From the NCBI GenBank assembly GCA_943325485.2, contig CALPPP020000005.1:1-18398 (forward strand): a stretch of 18,398 nucleotides of DNA, read 5' to 3'. Both the position numbers and the translations under genes were made by a program. Below, piece by piece: positions 8,948 to 16,399 of this stretch. Numbering within the stretch: position 1 is the first letter of the stretch; each line of letters opens with the position of its first letter. A model generated the notes under the pieces. That model searched no databases. It was not told where the DNA came from and saw only the letters and a list, made by a program, of their open reading frames with translations. The stretch comes from Rickettsia typhi (lineage in GTDB: Bacteria; Pseudomonadota; Gammaproteobacteria; Burkholderiales; Burkholderiaceae_C).

Positions 8948-9000
8948 GCTTTATGCGTTGTGAAGTGTGGGTTTGTAAATATGGATCTTGAATCTGTATT

Positions 9001-9969
9001 TCAATTTTTACTCACGAAATCTTGATAAGTCGCAGATAACCCTTGCAGTAAATCAACCTTGGGCTGCCATCCAAGCGCATTCAAAATCGAGCTGTCCATC
9101 CACTTGCGGGGCGCACCATCAGGTTTGGAGGTATCGAATTCAATGTCGCCTTTATAGCCCACTGTTTGGGCAATGCTTCTTGCCACTTCTGCGATGGTCA
9201 TGTCAGAGCCACTGCCCACATTGATGTGGCTTTGCATAGGAGTGGTATGAGCGTCATATAAGGCCTTGGGCAAATGCATCACGTGCACACAAGCAGCAGC
9301 TAAGTCTTCCACATACAGAAACTCGCGCCTGGGTGTGCCGCTTCCCCAAATGGAAACGCTGGGCGCATGGGTCAACTTGGCCTCGTGGAAGCGGCGTATC
9401 AGCGCCGGAATGACATGGCTATTTTCAGGGTGGTAGTTGTCGCCTGGCCCATAAAGGTTTGTAGGCATGACACTACGGTAGTCCACGCCATGGCTAATAC
9501 CGTACTGGCGGTTATAGCTTTCACATAATTTGATCCCTGCAATCTTTGCGATAGCGTAGGGTTCATTGGTGGGCTCTAACTGACCTGTAAGCAATGCATC
9601 CTCTCGCATGGGTTGCGACGCTAAGCGAGGGTAAATACAGCTGGAGCCAAGGAACAACAGCTTTTGTACGCCGTTTTGAAAAGCAGCGTCAATGACATTG
9701 ACTTGAACCAATAGATTGTCATAGATGAAGTCTGCTGGGTAGGTGTTATTGGCATGAATACCCCCTACTTTTGCGGCAGCCATGTAAACCTGCGTGGGTT
9801 TTTCGGCTTCAAAAAACTGCCTCACAGCCAATTGATTGGTCAGATCTAACTCAGCATGTGTGCGCGTAATGATTTGGCTTGGCGCTATGCCTTGTAAAAG
9901 CAACTGGCGAAAAATGGCTGAACCCACCATACCGCGGTGGCCTGCTACATAGATTTTTTGGTCAGTCAT
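9001..9969 (-). CDS. fcl: GDP-L-fucose synthase
   Basis: A 322-residue NADPH-dependent epimerase/reductase that turns GDP-4-keto-6-deoxy-D-mannose into GDP-L-fucose. Clear family marks are the coenzyme loop [11 protein letters not shown] (8-18), AAAKVGGI (64-71), GSSCIYP (108-114) with the catalytic serine and cysteine, Tyr138/Lys142 in [12 protein letters not shown], and [22 protein letters not shown] split across 168-189. A few extra residues (ISHGVD near 158-163) sit just before DYRSVMPTN compared with the E. coli form I recall; this is probably harmless. It uses the product of gmd in the same operon and so competes with the rmd product for it. It lies 32 bases downstream of a glycosyltransferase rather than next to gmd. 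Confidence 0.96.
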   Translation of the reverse strand: MTDQKIYVAGHRGMVGSAIFRQLLLQGIAPSQIITRTHAELDLTNQLAVRQFFEAEKPTQVYMAAAKVGGIHANNTYPADFIYDNLLVQVNVIDAAFQNGVQKLLFLGSSCIYPRLASQPMREDALLTGQLEPTNEPYAIAKIAGIKLCESYNRQYGISHGVDYRSVMPTNLYGPGDNYHPENSHVIPALIRRFHEAKLTHAPSVSIWGSGTPRREFLYVEDLAAACVHVMHLPKALYDAHTTPMQSHINVGSGSDMTIAEVARSIAQTVGYKGDIEFDTSKPDGAPRKWMDSSILNALGWQPKVDLLQGLSATYQDFVSKN

Positions 9970-10001
9970 TTGAAATTAAGTATTTGTCTTTGGATGTTAC
10001 T

Positions 10002-11123
10002 TTATCGCTTCTTATTGCTTACCAACTCTCGATACAAATCCACATAAGAATCAACCATTTTGTCAGCCGTAAAAAGTTCCCAGTACCTTTGCTCTGCCGT
10101 GCGGCCCATTTCAGCGGCCAACTCTGGGTTTTGCCACAGGGTTTGCATCGCTTGTTTAAATGCCAAAGGGTCACTTGGCGGCACCACTATTCCGGTCTCA
10201 TTAGAGATGTTGATAAAACTTGTTCCGGTACCAATTTCGCTGGAAATCAAAGGCTTGCCATACATGGCACCCTCTAGCAAAGAAATACCAAAAGCCTCGG
10301 AGCGAAGATGCGAAGGAAACACCACAGCGTAGCAAAGGGTGAGAAGTGCTATTTTGTCTTCATCAGACAAAAAACCTAAAAAATGGATATTGCTCAATCC
10401 TGTTTCCTCGGCTTGTTTTTTCAGTTCGACCTCAATCGGACCGGCACCCACAATCACAATGGGGTAGCTAGTACCCTTTGCGGCCTCTAACAAGATATGC
10501 AAACCCTTGTAGTAGCGAAGTACACCAACAAATAAAAAAAACTTGGCATCAAACTTCTCGCTCCAAAAGGCAAGCTTTTCAGCAGCGGGCGCTGGATAAG
10601 TTGCTTTGTCTAAGCCATAAGGAATGAGCTTGACCTTTTTTTTGTTCTTAAACAATGTGTCACTGGTTTCCAAGTAATTGGGAGATGTTGCCACAATGCA
10701 ATCCATGTCTTTTAAAAATGAATTCATCAAAGGTTGGTAAATCTTTAGCAGGTACTTTTGCCGAACAATATCCGAGTGGTAAGTCACCAAGCTTGGTTTT
10801 TTGATGCGCGTCAGCAAATGAACCAGGTCCATGAAAGGCCACGGAAAATGATAGTGAATCACATCAGCTTGTTTGGCGAGCTTCATGAATCGTCCAAAAG
10901 CAGAAATAGAAAAAGAGTTTGATGCAATTTGCAGGTTCAATTTCGACCTATGCACTTGGTAGCCATCAATGTCAATCGCATCGTGCGAACGTTTTGGCGA
11001 GAGCGACAGCACATCCGTTTGAATACCGTGTTTGTTAGCACCTCTGGCAATCTGATTGATGACTTGCTCAACACCTCCCATGGAGTCGGGAAAAGAGGTT
11101 TTATAGAAATGGAGGATACGCAT
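10002..11123 (-). CDS. GT-B (GT4-type) glycosyltransferase, WbpZ/WbdC-like
   Basis: A 373-residue glycosyltransferase. The N-terminal loop is SMGGVEQVI (14-22), and the donor domain begins at FFLFVGVLRYYKGLH (195-209). The catalytic motif is SEAFGISLLEGAMYGKP (275-291), followed by SSEIGTGTSF. The last two stretches resemble the mannosyl/rhamnosyltransferases WbpZ and WbdC of D-rhamnan and mannan O-polysaccharides, as far as I recall those sequences, so a GDP-mannose or GDP-D-rhamnose donor is a reasonable guess. It lies 38 bases after another GT4 gene and 32 bases before fcl. This gene is lysine-rich and A/T-rich compared with its neighbours, which may mean a separate origin. Confidence 0.92.
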   Translation of the reverse strand: MRILHFYKTSFPDSMGGVEQVINQIARGANKHGIQTDVLSLSPKRSHDAIDIDGYQVHRSKLNLQIASNSFSISAFGRFMKLAKQADVIHYHFPWPFMDLVHLLTRIKKPSLVTYHSDIVRQKYLLKIYQPLMNSFLKDMDCIVATSPNYLETSDTLFKNKKKVKLIPYGLDKATYPAPAAEKLAFWSEKFDAKFFLFVGVLRYYKGLHILLEAAKGTSYPIVIVGAGPIEVELKKQAEETGLSNIHFLGFLSDEDKIALLTLCYAVVFPSHLRSEAFGISLLEGAMYGKPLISSEIGTGTSFINISNETGIVVPPSDPLAFKQAMQTLWQNPELAAEMGRTAEQRYWELFTADKMVDSYVDLYRELVSNKKR

Positions 11124-11161
11124 CAGGTATTTCAGGCGGCTTGAAGATCAAACACTCTTAA

Positions 11162-12298
11162 TTAAGATTTACCCAGAATGCGCTGATAAACCTGAAACGT
11201 TTTTTCAGCACAGGTATCCCAAGACATATTGCGAGCGCGAATCAACCCCTTGGCTACCGATTCATAAGCTACCTGAGGCTTTTGAGCCAAGGTATGCATG
11301 GCCTCAGTCATAGCGTTTTGGCTTAGAGGGTCTACCAGCCAGGCTGCATCTGCCGCGACTTCAGGCAATGACGATGTGTTTGAACAAATAACCGGCGTTT
11401 GGCTTGCAAAGCCTTCAAGCACAGGCAAGCCAAAACCTTCAAGCAGCGATGGAAAAACCAGTGCTGTCGCACGCTGCATCATTACTCGTTTTTCTAAGTC
11501 GTCTACATTTTGAAGCCAACGCACAGAACCTCCTTCAGCCGTGTAGTTACCCAAGCGTGCGAGCAAGTTATCGCAGCCCCAGCCACTACGACCCACCAAA
11601 ATCAAGGGGAACTCATGCCGGATTTTTGAAGGCAAGGCCTCATGAGCAGAAATAAGTAGCTCAAGGTTCTTGCGCGGTTGGAAGGTTCCTACAAACAAAA
11701 AGAAGTTAAATGGCAAGTCATACCGATTCACCACTGCATCCACCACGCCACCCGTCAATCGATCAAAGTAACGCGCATCTACACCCAGGGGTGTGACTGA
11801 TATGCGAGACTCTGGAATATCAAAATGCTTAGAAATTTCGGATTTAGAAAATTCCGAGAGTGTGATGATGTGGTTTGCCCAATGAGCGCTTTTGCGCCAC
11901 AGCCAGTTCTTTTGTCTTCTAAAGCTCGAGCTTACCCAATGCGGATGCGACAAAGGAATCGCATCCATCAAAGAAGCCACTACTGGCAAACCCCGAAACT
12001 TGGGGGTGTAGTGGTCAGTGGCGTGGAACAAGTCCAAACGATTTGCAAGGGAGGCTCCTCCAGCAAACTCAACCCCGGCCAAACTACTTAAAAGAGCAGC
12101 TTTTTTATAACTTCCAAGGTAGGTGATTTTTTGGTCGTCAAGATTCTCTGCACTTGGCTGCCCCCAAACGACCGGCTCACATGAGTCAGCCTTATTGACA
12201 GTGCGCCTAAAAATTTCTTGGGTGTAGTAAGCAATCCCGTCCATTCTTCCATTTTCAAGTCCACGGGCCCAAACCGTGGTGCCCATGCCAATCTTCAT
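11162..12298 (-). CDS. GT-B (GT4-type) glycosyltransferase, mannosyltransferase-B-like
   Basis: A 378-residue glycosyltransferase. The start is taken as ATG at 12298, which overlaps the rmd stop as ATGA. A longer frame from 12352 would add 18 residues inside rmd and is rejected. It has an N-terminal acceptor domain with DGIAYYTQEI (20-29), the donor-domain signature FLFVGTFQPRKNLE (200-213), and the E-x7-E motif EGFGLPVLE (287-295) followed by SNTSSLPEV. This combination is typical of the mtfB-like GT4 branch that often uses GDP-mannose or GDP-rhamnose. Its coupling to manC-gmd-rmd supports a GDP-sugar donor, though that is inference. The C-terminal half is similar to the GT4 gene at 3094-4200. 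Confidence 0.92.
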   Translation of the reverse strand: MKIGMGTTVWARGLENGRMDGIAYYTQEIFRRTVNKADSCEPVVWGQPSAENLDDQKITYLGSYKKAALLSSLAGVEFAGGASLANRLDLFHATDHYTPKFRGLPVVASLMDAIPLSHPHWVSSSFRRQKNWLWRKSAHWANHIITLSEFSKSEISKHFDIPESRISVTPLGVDARYFDRLTGGVVDAVVNRYDLPFNFFLFVGTFQPRKNLELLISAHEALPSKIRHEFPLILVGRSGWGCDNLLARLGNYTAEGGSVRWLQNVDDLEKRVMMQRATALVFPSLLEGFGLPVLEGFASQTPVICSNTSSLPEVAADAAWLVDPLSQNAMTEAMHTLAQKPQVAYESVAKGLIRARNMSWDTCAEKTFQVYQRILGKS

Positions 12299-13188
12299 GC
12301 TCGGCTTTGCAACATCCAAGCCAGTGTCTCGTGCAGCGAAATGGTCTGCCACTCTGGCAGAACAGTTTTCAAACGATCTGCCGAGCCTATCAATGTTTTG
12401 ACTTCATTGGGACGCACAAAGGCAGGATTGACCTTAACCTCCATAGAGTAGCCAGCCAATTCTTCCACCATGGCTAAAACCTGTTGAAGCGAAGTTGCTT
12501 GACCTGAACACACATTGAACACTTGCCCTATGGGCTTGGCTTGTATCAGGCCCACATATGCTGCAACAACAGCACGTACGTCGCTGAAGTCCCGCCATAC
12601 ATCCAAATTGCCCAGTTCAATTTGCTTTTCTTTGCGCTTGAAATGGCTGATGATTTTGGGCAACAGAAATTGTTCAGATTGCCCAATACCTGTGTAATTA
12701 AATGGGCGTACTGTGACTATAGGGAGTTTGGATAACCAAAGCTTGGCCATGTGTTCCATGGCCAATTTGCTGACAGCGTAGTCATTCTCAGGTGCTGGAG
12801 CTTGGGTTTCATGCAAGACACCTTCGTTGGTGTTGCCATATATATTTGCGCTGCTGACCAGCAACACGCACTCTAGGTTTAGGCATGTTTCTGCTAAAAC
12901 GGACAACAAGTGGTGCGTGCCAATCAGGTTGACACGGTAAAAAGCTTCTGGGTCTGCGTGCCCTACAAACGCAATAGCAGCCAAGTGCACAACCACGGTA
13001 GGTTGAATTTGCGCCACCAAATTGCGCATGGCCTCTACATCTGATAAATCTAACTGGTGATAATTGGCCTCTTGGCTTGGGTTTGCACCCATGCCATGCA
13101 CTTCATAGCCTGCATTAATTAATGCTTTCGACAAATAGTAGCCAGTGAACCCGGCCATGCCAGTGATTAATGCTCTGGGAAGCGTCAC
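12295..13188 (-). CDS. rmd: NAD-dependent SDR reductase, probably GDP-6-deoxy-D-mannose reductase (GDP-D-rhamnose forming)
   Basis: A 297-residue extended SDR protein with LITGMAGFTGYYL (7-19), VSSANIYGN (111-119), and Tyr137/Lys141 in ENDYAVSK. It also has RPFNYTGIGQ (161-170) and LGNLDVWRDFSDVR, which are usual in Rmd and in the Gmd-like SDR branch. Rmd reduces GDP-4-keto-6-deoxy-D-mannose to GDP-D-rhamnose. The start is GTG at 13188, directly after the gmd TAA; a later ATG would remove part of the coenzyme loop, so GTG is preferred. The order manC-gmd-rmd matches the precursor module of the Pseudomonas aeruginosa A-band D-rhamnan locus. Alternative: a related reductase making GDP-6-deoxy-talose. 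The family is certain and the exact product likely. Confidence 0.8.
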   Translation of the reverse strand: MTLPRALITGMAGFTGYYLSKALINAGYEVHGMGANPSQEANYHQLDLSDVEAMRNLVAQIQPTVVVHLAAIAFVGHADPEAFYRVNLIGTHHLLSVLAETCLNLECVLLVSSANIYGNTNEGVLHETQAPAPENDYAVSKLAMEHMAKLWLSKLPIVTVRPFNYTGIGQSEQFLLPKIISHFKRKEKQIELGNLDVWRDFSDVRAVVAAYVGLIQAKPIGQVFNVCSGQATSLQQVLAMVEELAGYSMEVKVNPAFVRPNEVKTLIGSADRLKTVLPEWQTISLHETLAWMLQSRA

Positions 13189-14223
13189 TTAAAACGAGAA
13201 TCCAGCCTGATTACGGTGTAAGTCAGCTTCAACCATCATCTGGCATAACTGTTCTAAGGTGGTTTCAGGTGCCCATCCCAGCTTGGCCTTGGCCTTACTT
13301 GGGTTGCCGATCAAGAGCTCCACTTCAGCTGGGCGGTAAAACTTGGGGTTGATTCGCATCACCGTCTTGCCAGTAGTTGTATCAACAGCGGTTTCATTTT
13401 CTTCGCTGCCTTTAAAGTCCACTGTTATGCCCGCACCCTTAAAGGCCATGCGCACAAAGTCGCGCACGGTTTCTGTACGGTTAGTAGCCAGGACAAAGGT
13501 GTCTGGCTCGTCAGCTTGCAGCATGCGCCACATGCCTTCCACATATTCTTTGGCAAAACCCCAATCGCGTTTTGCGTCCAGGTTACCTAACTCCAGGCAA
13601 TCAAGTTGCCCAAGTTTGATTTTGGCCACGCTGTCAGTAATTTTGCGGGTAACGAACTCTCGACCGCGTAACGGGCTTTCGTGGTTGAACAAGATACCAC
13701 TAGAGCCAAAGATGTTGTAACTTTCACGGTAGTTCACCGTCATCCAGTGGGCATACAACTTAGCTACACCGTAGGGGCTGCGTGGATAAAAAGGAGTAGA
13801 TTCAATTTGCGGGATGGCCTGAACCTTGCCAAACATCTCAGAAGTGCTGGCTTGATAAAAACGAATCTTGGTATTGACTAGGCGAATAACTTCGAGCAAG
13901 TTGAGTGCGCCGATGCCGGTGATCTGTGCAGTGGTGCTGGGTTGGTCAAACGATACGCCCACAAAACTTTGTGCAGCCAAGTTGTAAATCTCGTCTGGCT
14001 GAACCTTTTGTACCAAGGCAATGCTGGCACCTAGGTCTGTCAAGTCGTATTCCACCAAATGAAGATTGGGGTGGTTTTGAATCCCCAGTTCTTCGATACG
14101 CCAGAAGTTGACGGAGCTGGTTCGTCGGTAGGTGCCGTAAACGGTATAGCCTTTGTCAAGGAGTAGTTGGGCTAGGTAAGCGCCATCTTGCCCTGTAATA
14201 CCTGTGATGATAGTTTGTTTCAT
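13189..14223 (-). CDS. gmd: GDP-mannose 4,6-dehydratase
   Basis: A 344-residue NADP-dependent SDR enzyme that converts GDP-D-mannose to GDP-4-keto-6-deoxy-D-mannose. Diagnostic features are [16 protein letters not shown] (6-21), [12 protein letters not shown] (32-43), [12 protein letters not shown] (81-92), the catalytic STSEMFG (126-132) with Tyr151/Lys155 in [12 protein letters not shown], and [15 protein letters not shown]. Length and motif spacing are normal. It follows manC after a 37-base gap and abuts rmd with no gap. Its product is the branch point: rmd (next gene) and fcl (9001-9969) would both draw on it. Confidence 0.97.
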   Translation of the reverse strand: MKQTIITGITGQDGAYLAQLLLDKGYTVYGTYRRTSSVNFWRIEELGIQNHPNLHLVEYDLTDLGASIALVQKVQPDEIYNLAAQSFVGVSFDQPSTTAQITGIGALNLLEVIRLVNTKIRFYQASTSEMFGKVQAIPQIESTPFYPRSPYGVAKLYAHWMTVNYRESYNIFGSSGILFNHESPLRGREFVTRKITDSVAKIKLGQLDCLELGNLDAKRDWGFAKEYVEGMWRMLQADEPDTFVLATNRTETVRDFVRMAFKGAGITVDFKGSEENETAVDTTTGKTVMRINPKFYRPAEVELLIGNPSKAKAKLGWAPETTLEQLCQMMVEADLHRNQAGFSF

Positions 14224-14260
14224 TTTTTAATAAGCATAAATGGCCCTAAAGCATGTTCAT

Positions 14261-15676
14261 TCAGGCACGGCCATAGTTGTCTTGCAAACGCACGATGTCG
14301 TCTTCACCCAAATAACCACCCGTTTGAACCTCAATCAAGACGCATACATCTTGACCAGGATTGGTTAATCTATGCTGATGCCCAGCAGGTATAAAAGTTG
14401 ATTCATTTACCAAAATATCAATTTCACGTTCTCCATTGATCACCTTGGCAACACCTGCTACCACTACCCAATGCTCACTTCGATGGTTATGCATTTGCAA
14501 ACTCAAAGATGCCCCAGGTTTGACTTCAATACGTTTAATCTTAAATCCTGCTCCCTCTTCTAAAACAGAATAAGTTCCCCATGGCCGATGAACTGTTTGA
14601 TGCAGCTTGTGAGAATCATGACCTTTTGATTTAAGGGACGTATAAAGATGTTTTATATCTTGAGAATTTGCTTTATTGGCGACTAACAGTGCATCCGGTG
14701 TATCAACAATTACCAAATTGCTCACACCCACCGTACCCACCATACGGTTTTGGCTGTGTATGGTGTAGTTATAGGTATTGTGCGTCTCAGCCTCACCTTG
14801 TATACGGTTACCATTTTCGTCTGGAGATTGAAGGTCACCCAAAGCCAACCAAGAGCCAATATCACTCCAACCGATATCGCAAGGAACCACCGCAACTTGA
14901 CCAGATTTCTCCATCAAAGCGTAATCAACGGAGTCATCAGGGACATGTATAAATGACTCCCCATCTAGTTCCAACTGACTAAAATTGTCACCTTTAGCGG
15001 TTCGCGAATTTTTGATACAAGACTCTGTAGACGTAAGGATATCAGGGCAGTGTTGCCTCATTTCATTTAACACTGCCCCAGCGGTGAAGCAAAACATGCC
15101 TGAGTTCCAAAGAAACCGACCAGAGGCGACATATTCTTTGGCTCGCTCTAAAGAAGGTTTTTCAACAAACCTTAAAACTGTATTACCCTCTGCCTCAATG
15201 TACCCAAAACCTGTGTCAGGCGAGTGAGGCTGAATGCCAAAGGTCACCAACTTACCCTGCAGTGCAAGTTCGGTTGCCTGAAAGACCGCTTGTTGAAAGG
15301 CCGCTTGATTGCTAATTAAATGATCAGCCGCCAGCACAAGAAGCACAGCATCAGCGCCATGCTCTTCAAATGCTGTAATGGCTGCTGCGGCAATCGCAGG
15401 TGCTGTGTTTCGACCAAAGGGCTCCAAGATGTAAGACACAAAAGTTTTGGAGTGACTTACTTCGCCAAATTCATCTTCAGTTTTAAAGAAAAAATCGCGA
15501 TTGGTAACAGTTATCAAGCCATCGACATTCTGCAAGCCAGTAGCCCTGATAAATGCTTTTTGCAACAAGCTTTGACCATCTTGCAAACGAATAAATGGCT
15601 TGGGATGTTGAAGGCGCGAAACTGGCCAAAGCCTAGAACCTGCCCCCCCAGAAAGAATGACTGGTATCAGTTTCAT
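14261..15676 (-). CDS. manC: bifunctional mannose-1-phosphate guanylyltransferase / mannose-6-phosphate isomerase
   Basis: A 471-residue two-domain protein. The N-terminal nucleotidyltransferase shows LSGGAGSRLWPVSR (8-21), LEPFGRNTAPAIA (84-96), AADHLI (116-121), FVEKP (170-174) and WNSGMF (190-195). The C-terminal cupin (about 362-470) contains HRPWGTYSVLEEG, QMHNHRSEHWVVV (394-406) with metal-binding histidines, and IPAGHQHRLTNPG. Together they make mannose-6-phosphate from fructose-6-phosphate and GDP-mannose from mannose-1-phosphate. The intervening phosphomannomutase (ManB) is not in the window. The start at 15676 is one base after the TAG of the phosphoglycosyl transferase gene. Equivalent names are cpsB, algA, wbpW and xanB in other loci. 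Confidence 0.96.
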   Translation of the reverse strand: MKLIPVILSGGAGSRLWPVSRLQHPKPFIRLQDGQSLLQKAFIRATGLQNVDGLITVTNRDFFFKTEDEFGEVSHSKTFVSYILEPFGRNTAPAIAAAAITAFEEHGADAVLLVLAADHLISNQAAFQQAVFQATELALQGKLVTFGIQPHSPDTGFGYIEAEGNTVLRFVEKPSLERAKEYVASGRFLWNSGMFCFTAGAVLNEMRQHCPDILTSTESCIKNSRTAKGDNFSQLELDGESFIHVPDDSVDYALMEKSGQVAVVPCDIGWSDIGSWLALGDLQSPDENGNRIQGEAETHNTYNYTIHSQNRMVGTVGVSNLVIVDTPDALLVANKANSQDIKHLYTSLKSKGHDSHKLHQTVHRPWGTYSVLEEGAGFKIKRIEVKPGASLSLQMHNHRSEHWVVVAGVAKVINGEREIDILVNESTFIPAGHQHRLTNPGQDVCVLIEVQTGGYLGEDDIVRLQDNYGRA

Positions 15677-15677
15677 C

Positions 15678-16259
15678 CTAATGCACCACCCCTTCCCTGC
15701 GCACCACCTTCACAAAGGTGCGTAGCAATATCTGCATATCAAACAACCACGATTGCTTTTGCAAATAGACCTTATCCAACGCCACTTTGTCGGGAATGGG
15801 CAGTTCGTCACGTCCATTGACTTGCGCCCAACCGGTCAATCCTGGTGTCAACACATGAACACCAGCGCGGGTTCTGAGTTCAATCAAATCGTCTTGGTTA
15901 AACAATGCAGGCCTTGGTCCCACAAAACTCATGTGACCCATCAAGATGCTGTAAAGCTGAGGCAACTCATCTAGACTGGTGGTCCTTAGAAATTTACCTA
16001 CTGGCGTGAGGTAGGCATCAGGGTTGGTTAGCAAATGGGTCGCAACCACTGGTGTATCGCTGCGCATGGTGCGAAATTTGGGCATTAAAAAAACTGTGTT
16101 GTCTTTGCCTATGCGTTGAGACCAGTAAAGCAAATTGCCTGAAGATGTCAGCTTAACTGCAATAGCAACGAGGGACAAAACGGCAAATAAAGCAAGCAAT
16201 GCGATGCTACCTAATAAAATATCAAAACAACGTTTGGAAATTGCCATAAATAAATACAT
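15678..16259 (-). CDS. initiating phosphoglycosyl transferase (small monotopic PglC/WbaP-core type)
   Basis: A 193-residue enzyme that consists only of the catalytic core. It has an N-terminal re-entrant hydrophobic helix (about 12-37) after KRCFD, then KFRTM (61-65), the catalytic Asp97-Glu98 in SLDELPQL, SFVGPRPAL (111-119) and GLTGWAQVNGR. It transfers a sugar-1-phosphate from a UDP-sugar to undecaprenyl phosphate on the cytoplasmic face of the inner membrane and so starts repeat-unit assembly. It lacks the extra N-terminal membrane domain of WcaJ/WbaP. Short cores of this sort often use UDP-diNAcBac, UDP-QuiNAc or UDP-FucNAc derivatives, which fits the FlaA1/WbpM gene at the other end of the operon. 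It is the first gene after the ops-containing leader. The start could be 16259 or the in-frame ATG at 16247; neither has a clear ribosome site. Confidence 0.92.
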   Translation of the reverse strand: MYLFMAISKRCFDILLGSIALLALFAVLSLVAIAVKLTSSGNLLYWSQRIGKDNTVFLMPKFRTMRSDTPVVATHLLTNPDAYLTPVGKFLRTTSLDELPQLYSILMGHMSFVGPRPALFNQDDLIELRTRAGVHVLTPGLTGWAQVNGRDELPIPDKVALDKVYLQKQSWLFDMQILLRTFVKVVRREGVVH

Positions 16260-16399
16260 AAGTAATAAATTTAATTTTTGTTTTTCACGCTACCGCATTC
16301 TCAACACTGGGCTGAATTTATCTTTTTTATTTGCATACTATCTTATCACCCCCCACTTATGCTTCATTCGAAGTTGTTAGCAAGTTAAAGTCTCTCCCT
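16260..16399. promoter_or_regulatory. divergent intergenic region between the polysaccharide operon and xdhC
   Basis: This 140-base A/T-rich stretch is the only divergent gap in the window and must hold the promoter for the minus-strand operon and probably one for xdhC. I see no hexamer pair close to the sigma-70 consensus in either direction and will not assign one. A run of six C (plus strand, about 16349-16354) lies in the middle. The ops element occupies 16286-16297, so the operon promoter should lie at higher coordinates than that. Ribosome-binding sequences before 16259 and 16400 are weak. Confidence 0.5.
16286..16297 (-). promoter_or_regulatory. ops (operon polarity suppressor) element, RfaH recruitment site
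   Basis: Read on the minus strand these 12 bases are TGCGGTAGCGTG, matching the enterobacterial ops consensus GGCGGTAGCGTG at 11 of 12 positions; only the first base differs. The site lies 26 bases before the first start codon (16259) of a 17-gene polysaccharide operon, in the leader and in the correct orientation. In known systems the element in the non-template strand pauses RNA polymerase and recruits the NusG paralog RfaH, which suppresses early termination and helps translation of long operons. The sequence match is seen directly; its function here is inferred from position and consensus. Whether this organism encodes RfaH cannot be seen. Confidence 0.75.

Noticed and set aside
8948..9000. 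Internal terminator or promoter in the 53-base gap between fcl and wzx
   Set aside because: No stable hairpin with a T-run and no convincing promoter pair was found; all flanking genes are in the same orientation.
12299..12352. Upstream start for the GT4 gene at 11162-12298
   Set aside because: The added residues precede the first beta strand and overlap rmd; the ATGA start is the better fit.
16331..16399. Upstream ATG for xdhC
   Set aside because: It would add 23 residues with no family resemblance and occupy the divergent regulatory gap; MENIDVMVLR at 16400 is the normal opening.
16298..16399. Sigma-70 promoter for the polysaccharide operon
   Set aside because: Several A/T-rich hexamers exist (for example TAAGAT and TAGTAT on the minus strand), but none has a matching -35 at suitable spacing, so no site is called.
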